Assembly (NCBI GenBank): GCA_964473255.1
Contig: CAYYOT010000010.1
Coordinates: forward strand, 36,938-100,937
Direction: 5' to 3'
Length of the DNA: 64,000 nucleotides
Origin: Kuafuiihalomonas sp964473255
GTDB taxonomy: Bacteria; Myxococcota; Kuafuiibacteriia; Kuafuiibacteriales; Kuafuiibacteriaceae
Shown here: positions 42,005 to 51,091 of the stretch, piece after piece
How the letters are laid out: each line of letters starts with the position of its first letter
Position numbering within the stretch: the stretch's first letter is position 1
Translations under genes and position numbers: made by a program
Notes under the pieces: generated by a model
Databases searched by the model: none
What the model was told of the DNA's origin: nothing
What the model saw: the letters and a program-made list of their open reading frames with translations, nothing else

Positions 42005-42145
42005 TCAGTCCGTGGATGCGATGACCATCACGGCGACGACCGCCACGAACAGCGCGGCTGAGGCCAGCGAGACGATGAGTACCCACGCCGCCCGCTGGAA
42101 CGCGTTCGGCCGTGGTGCACCGGCTCTCAGGTCGGGCGCCCGCAC
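42005..42145 (-). CDS. Candidate 46-aa single-pass membrane protein
   Basis: A short frame from GTG 42145 to TGA 42005. The first 18 residues are polar and basic (RAPDLRAGAPRPNAFQR); the rest is one long hydrophobic helix (WVLIVSLASAALFVAVVAVM) ending in IASTD. The positive-inside pattern is that of a small membrane protein. There is no strong ribosome site and the frame is short, so it could be a chance frame in GC-rich DNA. No function is proposed. Confidence 0.3.
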   Translation of the reverse strand: MRAPDLRAGAPRPNAFQRAAWVLIVSLASAALFVAVVAVMVIASTD

Positions 42146-42296
42146 CCGACCAGCTTGTCATGCTTTCGCCGACGACGGCTACGGGTGATCGAAGACCGTT
42201 GCCCATGACAGGTATCATCGCGATGGTGCGCGCCGGGCGGATTGACGGCCTTCAGAGGGTTTGCTACCCGCACTCGCTCGCCGCCCTGAGAAACGG

Positions 42297-44366
42297 ATGA
42301 ACCACAGCAACAGATTCCTTGTCCCCCTGCTCCTGACGGGCTCCGTGCTCGTTTTCGCGTCGGCCTGCGATGACGACACCTCGGAGACGCCGCCGCCCGC
42401 GCCTCGTTATCAGCCGTCGCCGGTCGACTTCGAGTTCGTTTCCGTCACCGAGGAGCGGACGATCGACGTCGTGGTTTCGAACGACGGAGGCTCGCCCTAT
42501 CTCGTTTCGCAGATGCTGCTGACCGGGGGCTCCGATGCCGAGCTGTTCGAGCTGGGAGCGATCCCCCCGGAGCTGACGACGCCGCCGGGCCTCAGCATCG
42601 GCCAGACGGCGACGGTCTCCGTGACTTTTCGGCCGTGTCCAGCGGCCATCGCCGACCCGACCAACACCGACGGCTGCCCGTTCAACGAGCGGCGGGCCAC
42701 GCTGAGCGTCATCGACAACACGGTCGAGGGCGGGGTCGAAGTCGCAGTTCAAGGCGTGGCGGGTCTGCCGCCGAACCTGAAGGTGGAGTGCGGCCGCACC
42801 TGCAACGACAACTCGAACCTGGGCGACTGCACGACGGTCAACTTCGGTGCGCAGAGCGTTGGCTCGAGCTGCGAGCTTCCGGTCATCGTGTGCAACGAAT
42901 TCGTGACCGAAGGCGCGGCCGACGCCATCCCTACCGGCGACCTGCGAATGGAGAGCATCGGCATCACCGTGCAGGAGATCGTCAACGGCGTGTTCGGGCC
43001 CATCGTGAACGGGCCCAGCGCCGGCTTCGAGGTCCTGAATGCCGACGATACGCCGCTGAGTCCCTCGTTTGCCGATCCGGTCGTGGTGTCCGGCGTCCCG
43101 GACTGCGACGCGCCGGGAGCGGGCTTCGAGTTCAAGATCCGCTTTGGCGCGCAGACCAACGCGAACTACATCGGCCGCTCGGAAGAGAACAACGGCTTCC
43201 GCCTGGTCTACAACAACCCCACCGAGCCCGAGCGTGCGATCACCGTCAACGCCTCCGGGGTGGGGCCGCGTCTGGACGTCATCCGGGTGACCCGGAACGG
43301 GTCGTTCGATTGGCCGTCGGGCACGCCGGTGCAGTTCCGCGGGGTCACCCAGGGCGAATGCGCCGAAGAAGTGTTCCGTCTTCTGAACAACGGTTCGGAT
43401 GATCTCGAGTTGACCGCGGCTGCCTTCAATCCGGTCGACCCGGAGCTGACCTTCCGCATCACCATGGACGTCGCATCGGACGTCCCGGTGTCGCTGCCGA
43501 CGACCATGACCGTCGTCGATAACGAGCGCGTGTTGAAGGTCGAGTACTGCCCGACCGACGACCAGTCGGACAGCACCGACTTCTTCCTCGAGTGCGACGA
43601 CCCGGGCAACTGCCCTTGGACGCTGCCGGTGGTCGGCGGCAACCAGCCACTCCTCGCACTCAACCCGGGCACGGTTCAATACCAGAGCACCGGCGGAAGC
43701 GTGCAGTGCCGAGACGTCACGATTCGCAACGAAGGTGATGCCGAGCTTCAGGTGACGCAGCTCGAAGTTCGCGCCATCGACGATGGCGATCCGGCCTCCC
43801 GCGACGACTTCTTCGTGGACCTCGACGCTTGCTCGCGGGATGAACCGATCTGCGACCTCGCCCCGCCGATCTCGGTGGCTGCCGGAAATGAAACGACCGT
43901 TGCGGTCTGCTACGAAAACAACGACACCTCGCTCGTCGACGCCGCGAATCTTCGCGTCCTATCGAACGACCCGACGGCGCCCGAGGGCGTCCGGACCGTC
44001 AGTCTCGTCGCGAACGACAGCCCGTGCTTTCCCCCGAACGTCGACCTCAGCGACGCCTTCGAATCCCCGGTCTGCGTCAACCAGATCAACGTCGTCGACC
44101 TCGACCTGGTGGCTCAACAGCCGGGCGGCGTCGATGGCGCGAACACGCTGCTCAGCCAGTGTACGCTCCGGGTTTTGCAGGGGCCTGCTCTCGAGTTCGA
44201 CCCGAACCCCGTGACCGAGATGAGCCGGGTAGGCCCGTGGCAGTCGAGTTTCGTCCCCGAGCTCCCCACCGGCGTACGGTTCATCCGGGCCACCTGCCTG
44301 AACAGCTGCGGCGCCGAAGGCAGCGGCGACGCGTTGATCCAGGTCACCGAGCAGAACTGCGATTAG
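42297..44366 (+). CDS. Choice-of-anchor/ASH-domain-like lipoprotein
   Basis: A 689-residue exported lipoprotein with a signal ending FASAC and an acidic, Pro-rich spacer. The mature region has repeated beta-sandwich units of the choice-of-anchor D or ASPM-SPD-2-Hydin type: PSPVDFEFVSVTEERTIDVV, VSVTFRPC and LRVLSNDPTAPEGVRTVSL, where the SNDP motif is a typical ending. Many paired cysteines suggest disulfide-linked loops. It is divergent from the two CARDB/putative-Ig genes and could belong to the same surface assembly, which is an inference from position. Start ATG 42297; the longer frame to 42261 adds 12 residues without signal-peptide character. Confidence 0.8.
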   Translation: MNHSNRFLVPLLLTGSVLVFASACDDDTSETPPPAPRYQPSPVDFEFVSVTEERTIDVVVSNDGGSPYLVSQMLLTGGSDAELFELGAIPPELTTPPGLSIGQTATVSVTFRPCPAAIADPTNTDGCPFNERRATLSVIDNTVEGGVEVAVQGVAGLPPNLKVECGRTCNDNSNLGDCTTVNFGAQSVGSSCELPVIVCNEFVTEGAADAIPTGDLRMESIGITVQEIVNGVFGPIVNGPSAGFEVLNADDTPLSPSFADPVVVSGVPDCDAPGAGFEFKIRFGAQTNANYIGRSEENNGFRLVYNNPTEPERAITVNASGVGPRLDVIRVTRNGSFDWPSGTPVQFRGVTQGECAEEVFRLLNNGSDDLELTAAAFNPVDPELTFRITMDVASDVPVSLPTTMTVVDNERVLKVEYCPTDDQSDSTDFFLECDDPGNCPWTLPVVGGNQPLLALNPGTVQYQSTGGSVQCRDVTIRNEGDAELQVTQLEVRAIDDGDPASRDDFFVDLDACSRDEPICDLAPPISVAAGNETTVAVCYENNDTSLVDAANLRVLSNDPTAPEGVRTVSLVANDSPCFPPNVDLSDAFESPVCVNQINVVDLDLVAQQPGGVDGANTLLSQCTLRVLQGPALEFDPNPVTEMSRVGPWQSSFVPELPTGVRFIRATCLNSCGAEGSGDALIQVTEQNCD

Positions 44367-44435
44367 CGCGGTGGTCCTCGCGCCGGGAGGCCGGTTCGAG
44401 GTGCCCATTCGCGGCAGCTCTGGCAGGGTCTGTTC

Positions 44436-45182
44436 GTGAACCGTTCGCTTTCTCCGACCGACGTCCGGCTCCGCCTCCGATTCGATGTCGAGCGCCTACG
44501 TCAGGCGTCGGTGCGTCTGGATAGCGTCGAGGAGCATCTCCGAGGGCTGCGGCGAAGCCTGGAGGCTCGCGCCGACGGGCTCGCGCGGACCGCCGCCGAG
44601 CGGGGCGCGCCGGAGCTGGGGGGTGCCGATCCGGGACGCGTCGGTCTGGCGTACGCGCAGGCTCAAGCCGTGGCCGAACTGGCTCAGCGAACCAGTCTCA
44701 TCGAGATCCTCCTGCAGGGTCGGGTTTCGGCGAGCGTGTCGCTGGTAGCCTCGATGGCTCTCGGGCGATGGCTGGCGGCGCTCCACGCACTCGGTAGCGA
44801 ACCGGTCTCCGACGCCGTCATCCTCCGCCACATTCGCGCCGGAAGGCTCGCGCACCGGACCCTGCGGAACCTCAAGCCGCGTTCGGGGATGCGTCGCTAC
44901 TGCGGGCTTCTCACGAGCTCGGTGGTCGTCGCCGAGTTCGTTCACCCGGACAATCAGGCCTGCGTGGAGCACCATATCGAGGCCGGTATCGCGCGCGCGC
45001 GACGCCGACCAGGACGCTCCGACGAGATGATTCAGGCCGCGGTTTCGGCCGCTCTCCGCACGGGCGCTCGCCTGGTGGAGGATATGGCGATGCGGGCGGA
45101 GCCGGTCGCCAAGAAGATCGCCGCGTCCGCCGAGACCATCGAGTCCGACGTGGAGGCCCGCCTCCGCTCTCAGATGTTCTGA
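44436..45182 (+). CDS. Hypothetical helical protein
   Basis: A 248-residue protein beginning with GTG. It is highly charged and helical, with an N-terminal coiled-coil-like segment (VRLDSVEEHLRGLRRSLEARADG) and a middle hydrophobic helix (ASVSLVASMALGRWLAALHAL) that might contact membrane. There is no signal peptide. No family is recognised. It stands alone between a surface lipoprotein and the fatty-acid hydroxylase gene. The frame, length and codon use support a real gene. Confidence 0.55.
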   Translation: MNRSLSPTDVRLRLRFDVERLRQASVRLDSVEEHLRGLRRSLEARADGLARTAAERGAPELGGADPGRVGLAYAQAQAVAELAQRTSLIEILLQGRVSASVSLVASMALGRWLAALHALGSEPVSDAVILRHIRAGRLAHRTLRNLKPRSGMRRYCGLLTSSVVVAEFVHPDNQACVEHHIEAGIARARRRPGRSDEMIQAAVSAALRTGARLVEDMAMRAEPVAKKIAASAETIESDVEARLRSQMF

Positions 45183-45234
45183 GCCGCCGAGGTCCGGCGA
45201 GGGAAAACGTGGCCGTCGCGTAGGCGGCTAAGTC

Positions 45235-45263
45235 TTGCGGAGTCGGGGAAGAGCTCCTACACA
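45235..45263 (+). promoter_or_regulatory. Possible promoter of the fatty-acid hydroxylase gene
   Basis: TTGCGG (45235-45240), 17-base spacer, TACACA (45258-45263), then six bases to the GTG start at 45270. The -35 is weak; the spacing fits a leaderless mRNA. Confidence 0.3.
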
Positions 45264-45269
45264 CGTCGC

Positions 45270-45887
45270 GTGCGTGCTTTGAAGGCCTCGCAGGACTTCG
45301 AAAGCCAGCGGATGTTCAAGAGTGACTTCGTCGAGTTCTTCTCGCGGATCCCTGCTTGGCAGCCGCCGGTGATCTTTGGACCGGTGATCGTCTACAACAT
45401 CTATCGGGCTTTCGCCGTGGGCGAGAGCATCCCGGCGGTCGCGGGGCTCTTCCTCGTTGGTCTCCTCTTCTGGACCTTCATGGAGTACTGGCTTCACCGT
45501 GTCGTCTTTCACTGGGAGACCGAGCAGCCCGTCTTCAAGCGATTCGTTTGGATCCTCCACGGCGTGCATCACGACTGGCCCAACGATCGACTGCGGTTGG
45601 TCTTCCCCCCGGGTCTGTCCATCCCGTTGGCCATCGCTTTCTTCTTCCTGTTTACCTGGGTCTTCGGCGACGTCCATCGCTACTCCGCGTTCGCGGGTCT
45701 CGTCTTCGGGTACCTCGCCTACGACATGATCCACTACGCGACGCACCACTTCACTTCGGACAACCCGGTCTTCAAGTATCTGCGGCGCTACCACATGGCG
45801 CACCACTTCAAGCACGAGCCGGTTCGCTACGGCGTCTCGTCGCCGCTGTGGGACTACGTCTTCGGGACGGCGCCCAAGAAAGTCTGA
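45270..45887 (+). CDS. Fatty acid hydroxylase superfamily protein
   Basis: A 205-residue membrane enzyme of the di-iron fatty acid hydroxylase/sterol desaturase superfamily. The histidine motifs that bind the two irons are HRVVFH, HGVHH, HYATHH and HMAHHFKH, spaced as in FA2H/Scs7-type 2-hydroxylases, and three to four hydrophobic helices flank them. It likely hydroxylates lipid acyl chains; 2-hydroxy fatty acids are common in myxobacterial lipids, which suits but does not prove that role. The cytochrome b5 domain of the eukaryotic enzyme is absent. It ends 13 bases before mutL. Confidence 0.9.
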   Translation: MRALKASQDFESQRMFKSDFVEFFSRIPAWQPPVIFGPVIVYNIYRAFAVGESIPAVAGLFLVGLLFWTFMEYWLHRVVFHWETEQPVFKRFVWILHGVHHDWPNDRLRLVFPPGLSIPLAIAFFFLFTWVFGDVHRYSAFAGLVFGYLAYDMIHYATHHFTSDNPVFKYLRRYHMAHHFKHEPVRYGVSSPLWDYVFGTAPKKV

Positions 45888-45900
45888 GCCGCGGGCGCCC

Positions 45901-47748
45901 ATGGGCCGGGTCGTTCGCTTACCGGAACACGTCGCCAACCAGATTGCGGCCGGAGAGGTCGTCGAGCGCCCAGCGTCGGTCGTCAAAGAGCTCGTCGAGA
46001 ACGCTCTCGATGCTGGCGCGCGCCGGATATCGGTCGAGGTCGAGGAGGGCGGGCAGCGCCGGATTCGGGTGACCGACGACGGATTCGGCATGAGCCGCGA
46101 CGACGCGCTGGCCAGCCTGGAGCGGCACGCTACGAGCAAAATCCGCTGTGCCGAAGACCTCGCCCGGATCGCTACGCTTGGGTTCCGGGGGGAAGCGCTA
46201 CCGTCGATCGCCTCCGTCTCGCGCTTTCGACTCGTCACCCGTTCGTCCGACGACGAAGCGGGGACGCGGATCACGGTGCTCGGTGGCAGCGCTCCGGAAA
46301 TAGAGTCCGTGGGGGCTCCGCCGGGTACGACGGTCGACGTCGACGACCTGTTCTTCAACGTGCCAGCGCGCCGCAAGTTCCTGAAGCGTCCGGGGACCGA
46401 AACGGGCCACGTGACCGAGGCGCTGGCCCGGCTCGCGCTCTGCCAACCCGATGTCGCCTTCGAGGTTCGAAGTGGGTCACGGGTGCTGCTCCGAGCGCCG
46501 CCGAACGACGGTCGAGACCCTCGGGGCCGGCTCGGTCGGGTCTTGGGGAACAGCGTGGCCGAGCGTCTCGACGCCATCCCTTTGGACGACCGCCCGCACG
46601 CCATCGAGGTCCGGGGCTTCGCCGGTGAGCCCGGTTTGTCCGACCGCACGCGGCGCTCCATGTACACCTTCGTGAATGGCCGGTTCGTTCGCGACCGGAC
46701 GATCCAGCATGCCGTGCTGGAAGCGTATCGGGGTCTCGTCGAGCCCGGTCGTTTTCCGGTCGTGGTTCTGCATCTTACGATGGATTCGGGGACCTTCGAT
46801 GTGAACGTTCACCCCCAAAAGACCGAGATCCGTCTCCGCTCGCCGAGCGAGGTTCACCGCGCGGTGGTCGGAGCGCTGGGGCGAACGCTGACGGGCACGC
46901 ACCGCCCACCGCCTTCCGGTCACGCGGGTGCGCGGGCCCGCGCGATCCTCGCGGCAGACCGCACCCTCGGGGCTGATTGGGCTCTTCGGTCCGGTGGGCA
47001 GGCCTCGCCTGACCGACGTCAGGGGCCTGTCCGACCCGACCGGCGTGAGGCCCTCGAGGGGCCGTTCGACCCGGGGCCTCGCTCTCCGGGCCCGGACGGG
47101 GATGCCGGTCCCAAGGTTTCGATGTTTCTGCCGCGAGGCACGGAGAGTCTCGTCGGGGAGGGGACGCCACCGCCGCGGCTGGTGCGCGCTCGTCCGCGTC
47201 CCTTGGGCCTCGCCGGCGGTCGGTACCTGGCGGTGGAGCTGGAAGATGCGCTGCGCCTCATCGATCTGCGCGCGGTCCTCGAGCAGCAGGCATTCATCGA
47301 ACTTTCGGAGAGAGATCGAGGTGTCGGCATCAGCCAGCGTCTGCTCGTTCCTCGGGTGGTGGAACTCGGAACGGCCTTGGCCGCCGCGGCGCTCGATCTC
47401 GCGTCGGAGCTAGCCGAGCTCGGCTTCGAGGTCGAAGACTTCGGCGGTGGCGCCGTGGCGATCGTCGCGCGACCGGCGGGTGCCAGCGAAGAAGTCGCCG
47501 AGGGCCTGCTCCGGGATCTCATAACGTCAGACCTCGACGGGAGCGAGGGGTCCGAGCGGCACCGCGCCTGGGCCAGGAGGGCGGCTCGCGCGAGGGTCGG
47601 TCGGGTCCCGACAGATCCCGCGCGCTGGATCGAGCTCCTCGACGCGATCGAGCGGGACGCGCGCCTTCGCCGGAGCCTCGACGGTCGCGCGACCTGTGTG
47701 GACCTTTCGGCCCGTACGCTGGCCGCCTTCTTCGAGGATCTGGGTTGA
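45901..47748 (+). CDS. mutL: DNA mismatch repair protein MutL, endonuclease motifs degenerate
   Basis: Couples MutS mismatch recognition to strand removal. The 615-residue protein has an intact GHKL ATPase: ELVENALDAGA (30-40), TDDGFGM (58-64), GFRGEALPSIASVS (94-107), and NVHPQKTEIR near 302. The C-terminal dimerisation domain follows a GC-rich linker (about 335-430). The endonuclease metal site DQHA(X)2E(X)4E reads DLRAVLEQQAFIE (455-467), and the CPHGRP motif near the end reads TCVDLSART, so nuclease activity is doubtful. miaA overlaps the stop by four bases (TTGA), a mutL-miaA pairing seen in many bacteria. Confidence 0.94.
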   Translation: MGRVVRLPEHVANQIAAGEVVERPASVVKELVENALDAGARRISVEVEEGGQRRIRVTDDGFGMSRDDALASLERHATSKIRCAEDLARIATLGFRGEALPSIASVSRFRLVTRSSDDEAGTRITVLGGSAPEIESVGAPPGTTVDVDDLFFNVPARRKFLKRPGTETGHVTEALARLALCQPDVAFEVRSGSRVLLRAPPNDGRDPRGRLGRVLGNSVAERLDAIPLDDRPHAIEVRGFAGEPGLSDRTRRSMYTFVNGRFVRDRTIQHAVLEAYRGLVEPGRFPVVVLHLTMDSGTFDVNVHPQKTEIRLRSPSEVHRAVVGALGRTLTGTHRPPPSGHAGARARAILAADRTLGADWALRSGGQASPDRRQGPVRPDRREALEGPFDPGPRSPGPDGDAGPKVSMFLPRGTESLVGEGTPPPRLVRARPRPLGLAGGRYLAVELEDALRLIDLRAVLEQQAFIELSERDRGVGISQRLLVPRVVELGTALAAAALDLASELAELGFEVEDFGGGAVAIVARPAGASEEVAEGLLRDLITSDLDGSEGSERHRAWARRAARARVGRVPTDPARWIELLDAIERDARLRRSLDGRATCVDLSARTLAAFFEDLG

Positions 47749-48665
47749 AGCCGGTCCTGGCCATCTTGGGGCCCACTGCGAGCGGCAAGAGTCGGCTGGC
47801 GCTGGGCGTTGCCGAGCGCCGGCCAGCGGAGATCGTCACCGTCGACTCGGCGCAGGTCTTCAGTGGTCTCGACGTGGGCACCGCAAAACCGACGGCGGAC
47901 GAACGGGCGCAGGTGCCGCACCACCTGCTCGACGTTCTCCCACCGAGTCGCCAGTGGACGGCGGCCGACTTCGCTGAGGCGGCCGAGCGGGTGGTCAACG
48001 AGATCCACGCTCGCGGTCGCCTGCCCATCCTCTGCGGAGGAACCGGTCTGTGGTACCGCGCGCTGGTCCACGGCATCTTTCACGCGCCACCGATCGACCC
48101 CGAGGTCCGGGACGAGGTTCGTCGAGAGCTCGTCGACCGCGGGTCGCGGGCCATGCACGCGGAGCTGGAGAGGGTCGACCCGAGGGCGGCCCAGAGGATC
48201 CAGCCCGGGGATCCACAGCGGATCGGTCGGGCGCTCGAGGTGTATCGGCAAACCGGCTCGCGCATCTCTGAACTTCAGGCGGGGCACGGATTCCGGGACA
48301 CCCGCCTCCGTACGGTGTCGGTCGCGCTGAGCTGGCCCAAGGAGCAGCTCTGGCGTCGGATCGAGACGCGGACGCGCGCCATGTACGCCGGGGGCCTCGT
48401 GGAAGAGACCGCAATGCAGATTGCGTCCGGGGTCGCTCCGGCTGCGCCCGGCCTTCGCATCATCGGCTATCGGGACGCGGTCCAGGTCGTTCAGGGCGCC
48501 TGCCGGCGCTCGGAGGCGTGCGAGCGAACCATTGTTGCGACGCGTCAATTCGCCAAGCGCCAGCGCAATTGGTTCAACTCCGAACCTACCGTGGAGTGGG
48601 TCGATGCCGAGGTCGCGCCGGCGGACTTGCTCGAACGGTTGCGTCGGGTAGAAACGCCGGTGTAG
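47745..48665 (+). CDS. miaA: tRNA dimethylallyltransferase
   Basis: Adds an isopentenyl group to A37 of tRNAs reading UNN codons. The 306-residue protein has the P-loop GPTASGKSRLAL, the substrate motif TVDSAQVFSGLDVGTAKP, HHLLDVL and the tRNA-binding segment GFRDTRLRTVSV; a C-terminal TRQFAKRQRNWF motif is conserved. The start is TTG, overlapping the mutL stop, so translation is probably coupled. accA follows after 10 bases, making a mutL-miaA-accA run. Confidence 0.95.
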   Translation: MKPVLAILGPTASGKSRLALGVAERRPAEIVTVDSAQVFSGLDVGTAKPTADERAQVPHHLLDVLPPSRQWTAADFAEAAERVVNEIHARGRLPILCGGTGLWYRALVHGIFHAPPIDPEVRDEVRRELVDRGSRAMHAELERVDPRAAQRIQPGDPQRIGRALEVYRQTGSRISELQAGHGFRDTRLRTVSVALSWPKEQLWRRIETRTRAMYAGGLVEETAMQIASGVAPAAPGLRIIGYRDAVQVVQGACRRSEACERTIVATRQFAKRQRNWFNSEPTVEWVDAEVAPADLLERLRRVETPV

Positions 48666-48675
48666 CCCACCCGAC

Positions 48676-49830
48676 ATGAGCCGTGAGCTCGAGTTCGAAC
48701 GTCCCATCCTCGAGATCGAGCGCCAGATCGAGGAGCTCCGCCGGCTGGCGGCGGGTCGGGACCAGCTGGCCAATGTCGTAGCGCTGGACCCGGAGCCCCG
48801 CGCTGCGCCCGGGGCTGACGGCCGGCGCCTCTACAAGCAGATCGCGCAGCTGGAGGATCGAGCCAAAAAGCTCACCGACCAGATCTTCCACCGTCTCACC
48901 CGATGGCAAACCGTGCAGGTCGCTCGTCACCCCGCGCGGCCGTACACGCTCGACCACATCAAGGCACTGTTCGCGGATTTCACCGAGCTCCACGGCGATC
49001 GGCGGTTCGCCGACGACGAGGCGATCGTCGCCGGTCTCGCTAGGTTTCGCGGACAGACGGTAATGGTCGTCGGTCATCAGAAGGGGCGCACGACCGAAGA
49101 GAACATGCGTCGTAACTTCGGGATGCCCCGGCCCGAGGGCTACCGAAAGGCGACCCGCTTGTTCCGATTGGCGAACCAGTTTCGGATTCCCATCGTGACG
49201 CTGATCGACACCCCGGGCGCCTATCCCGGGATCGGCGCCGAAGAGCGCGGGCAGGCGCAGGCCATCGCCGAGGCCCTGGAGACGATGGCCGACCTCACGG
49301 TCCCCGTCGTTGCGACCGTGATCGGTGAGGGCGGAAGCGGGGGCGCTCTGGCCGTGGGCGTCGCCAACCGGATCTTGATGCTCGAGTACTCGACGTACTC
49401 CGTGATCTCGCCCGAAGGCTGCGCTTCGATCCTCTTCAAGGATGCCTCGCACGCCGAACGGGCAGCCGATGCACTTCGACTCACGGCCAAGGACCTCGAA
49501 GCGCTGGGCGTGGTCGACCAGATCGTCCCCGAGCCGCTCGGGGGAGCCCATCGTGATCCCGAAGCCGCGAGCCGATACCTGGGCGATGCCCTCGCTCGTC
49601 ACCTCCGGGAGCTGTCGCGGTGGAGCGAAGAGGCCCTGCGCGACGACCGCTACCGCCGCTTTCGTTTTCTGGGCGCGGTCGAAGGCAACGTCGAAGCGTT
49701 CGAACAGCTCATGGCCCACGCACCCGCAGAATCCGAGCCTGCCCAGTCGGCAGAATCGGCACGGTCTGCCGCAACTCCGGAGTCCGATGACGGCGGGGAT
49801 GCAGAGGCCGAAGCGAATCCGCCCCGCTGA
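48676..49830 (+). CDS. accA: Acetyl-CoA carboxylase carboxyltransferase subunit alpha
   Basis: Carboxyltransferase alpha subunit that, with AccD, moves CO2 from biotin to acetyl-CoA in the first step of fatty acid synthesis. The 384-residue protein has an N-terminal helical region (LEFERPILEIERQIEELRRL), the core LTDQIFHRLTRWQTVQVARHPARP-type segment, GDRRFADDEAIVAG, and the active-site TPGAYPGIGAEERGQ and GEGGSGGALA. It carries an extra C-terminal tail of about 60 residues rich in Ala, Glu and Ser, absent from E. coli AccA (319 residues). accD is not in this window. Confidence 0.96.
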   Translation: MSRELEFERPILEIERQIEELRRLAAGRDQLANVVALDPEPRAAPGADGRRLYKQIAQLEDRAKKLTDQIFHRLTRWQTVQVARHPARPYTLDHIKALFADFTELHGDRRFADDEAIVAGLARFRGQTVMVVGHQKGRTTEENMRRNFGMPRPEGYRKATRLFRLANQFRIPIVTLIDTPGAYPGIGAEERGQAQAIAEALETMADLTVPVVATVIGEGGSGGALAVGVANRILMLEYSTYSVISPEGCASILFKDASHAERAADALRLTAKDLEALGVVDQIVPEPLGGAHRDPEAASRYLGDALARHLRELSRWSEEALRDDRYRRFRFLGAVEGNVEAFEQLMAHAPAESEPAQSAESARSAATPESDDGGDAEAEANPPR

Positions 49831-49893
49831 GCGCCTCTACGGCAAAGGCGTCTGAGCTTGCTCTGCAACGGGACGGGTCGCACAGTCCGGAGC

Positions 49894-51060
49894 GTGCCTC
49901 TGTCCCCCGTGAATCGCCCGTGGGGTTCGTCCTCCGCGCCGGACAGGCGGGTGGACTCGACCCTGGTGGGCCCGGGGGTCGCCGCCCTCGAACCATGGGA
50001 CTTCGGTCCGTCCTGGGAGCGGCAGGCATTGGATCTCGGCTTCTCCCGAGACGACTTTCACGTTCTTTGTGCCAACGAGAACGTCCTCGGGCCCTCGGAG
50101 AAGGCGATGGCCGCGGCCCAGGCCGCGTTGGTCGACGCGCACCGATACCCCGACGCCTACGGGGAGGCCCTCCGCGAGCGGCTGGCCGAGCGTCACGATG
50201 TGCATCCGAGCAACATCGTCCTCGGCAACGGCAGCCACGAGCTGATCGAGCTGATCATCCGGGTATTCGTCCAGCCGAACGAAACGGTCGTCACCGCCTG
50301 GCCGTCCTTCGTCGTGTACCGATTGGCCGCCCAAGCCGCGAATCGAGAGGTGCTCACCGCGCCGCTGCGCAGTCATCGGTACGACCTTGCGGCCATGGCG
50401 GCGCTGGTCGACACACGGACCAAGGTCGTTTTCATCGCCAACCCCAACAATCCGACCGGCACCTACGTGCGTCGGCGGGAGCTGAACGCTTTCCTCGACC
50501 GGATCCCTCCTCACGTCATCGTCGTGATCGATGAGGCCTACTACGAGTACGCGACCGCTCGTGACTTTCCCGACGGCGTGTCGGCACTGCGGTCTCGGCC
50601 GCGGGTCGCGGTCCTGCGAACCTTCTCCAAGATCTTCGGTCTCGCCGGGCTGCGGATCGGCTATGGCGTGATGGATCCGCTGCTCGCCCGCCACATCAAC
50701 TCGGTGCGGCAGCCGTTCAACACCTCGGTGGTGGCTCAGGCCGCCGCACTCGCCGCGCTGGACGACGTCGGCCACCTGGAGCGGTGTCAGCGCTTGGTCC
50801 GCACCGAGCGGAAGTACTTGAGCTCGGCGCTCCGAGCCTGCGGTCTCGAGCCCATCGACAGTCAGGCAAACTTCATGTGTGTGCGGTGTCCCTTCGACGC
50901 CGCCGAGCTGATCGAACACTTACGCCAAAACGGAAGTCTCGTTCGCAGCCTGGCGGGCTACGACCTGCCCGAGCATCTGCGGACCACGATCGGTCTTCGA
51001 CGCCATAATCAGCGACTGGTAGAGCGCACGGAGGACTTCGTCCGCGCGGCCTCCGCTTGA
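49894..51060 (+). CDS. hisC: Histidinol-phosphate aminotransferase family protein
   Basis: A fold-type I PLP aminotransferase of about 388 residues. The PLP lysine is in TFSKIFGLAGLRIGYG, with the NPNNPTGT cofactor loop and a VIDEAYYEY strand typical of HisC. It may act in histidine synthesis or as an aromatic aminotransferase; its place before aroA in a hisC-aroA-cmk-rpsA type region favours the aromatic pathway, as in other bacteria where such a hisC makes Phe and Tyr. GTG 49894 follows a GGAG ribosome site; the open frame upstream to TTG 49858 adds 12 unlikely residues. Confidence 0.88.
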   Translation: MPLSPVNRPWGSSSAPDRRVDSTLVGPGVAALEPWDFGPSWERQALDLGFSRDDFHVLCANENVLGPSEKAMAAAQAALVDAHRYPDAYGEALRERLAERHDVHPSNIVLGNGSHELIELIIRVFVQPNETVVTAWPSFVVYRLAAQAANREVLTAPLRSHRYDLAAMAALVDTRTKVVFIANPNNPTGTYVRRRELNAFLDRIPPHVIVVIDEAYYEYATARDFPDGVSALRSRPRVAVLRTFSKIFGLAGLRIGYGVMDPLLARHINSVRQPFNTSVVAQAAALAALDDVGHLERCQRLVRTERKYLSSALRACGLEPIDSQANFMCVRCPFDAAELIEHLRQNGSLVRSLAGYDLPEHLRTTIGLRRHNQRLVERTEDFVRAASA

Positions 51061-51091
51061 CCGCCCGCTGCGGCTGGACCCTGATCCAGAC

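Larger units (their letters stand above)
41581..42296. other. Intergenic region between divergent surface-protein genes
   Basis: About 715 bases separate two divergent surface-protein genes. It contains an AT-rich block (41860-41935) with the predicted promoter for the giant CARDB gene, a candidate 46-codon membrane-protein frame on the minus strand (42005-42145), and no other convincing gene. No clear promoter for the plus-strand gene was found. Confidence 0.5.
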
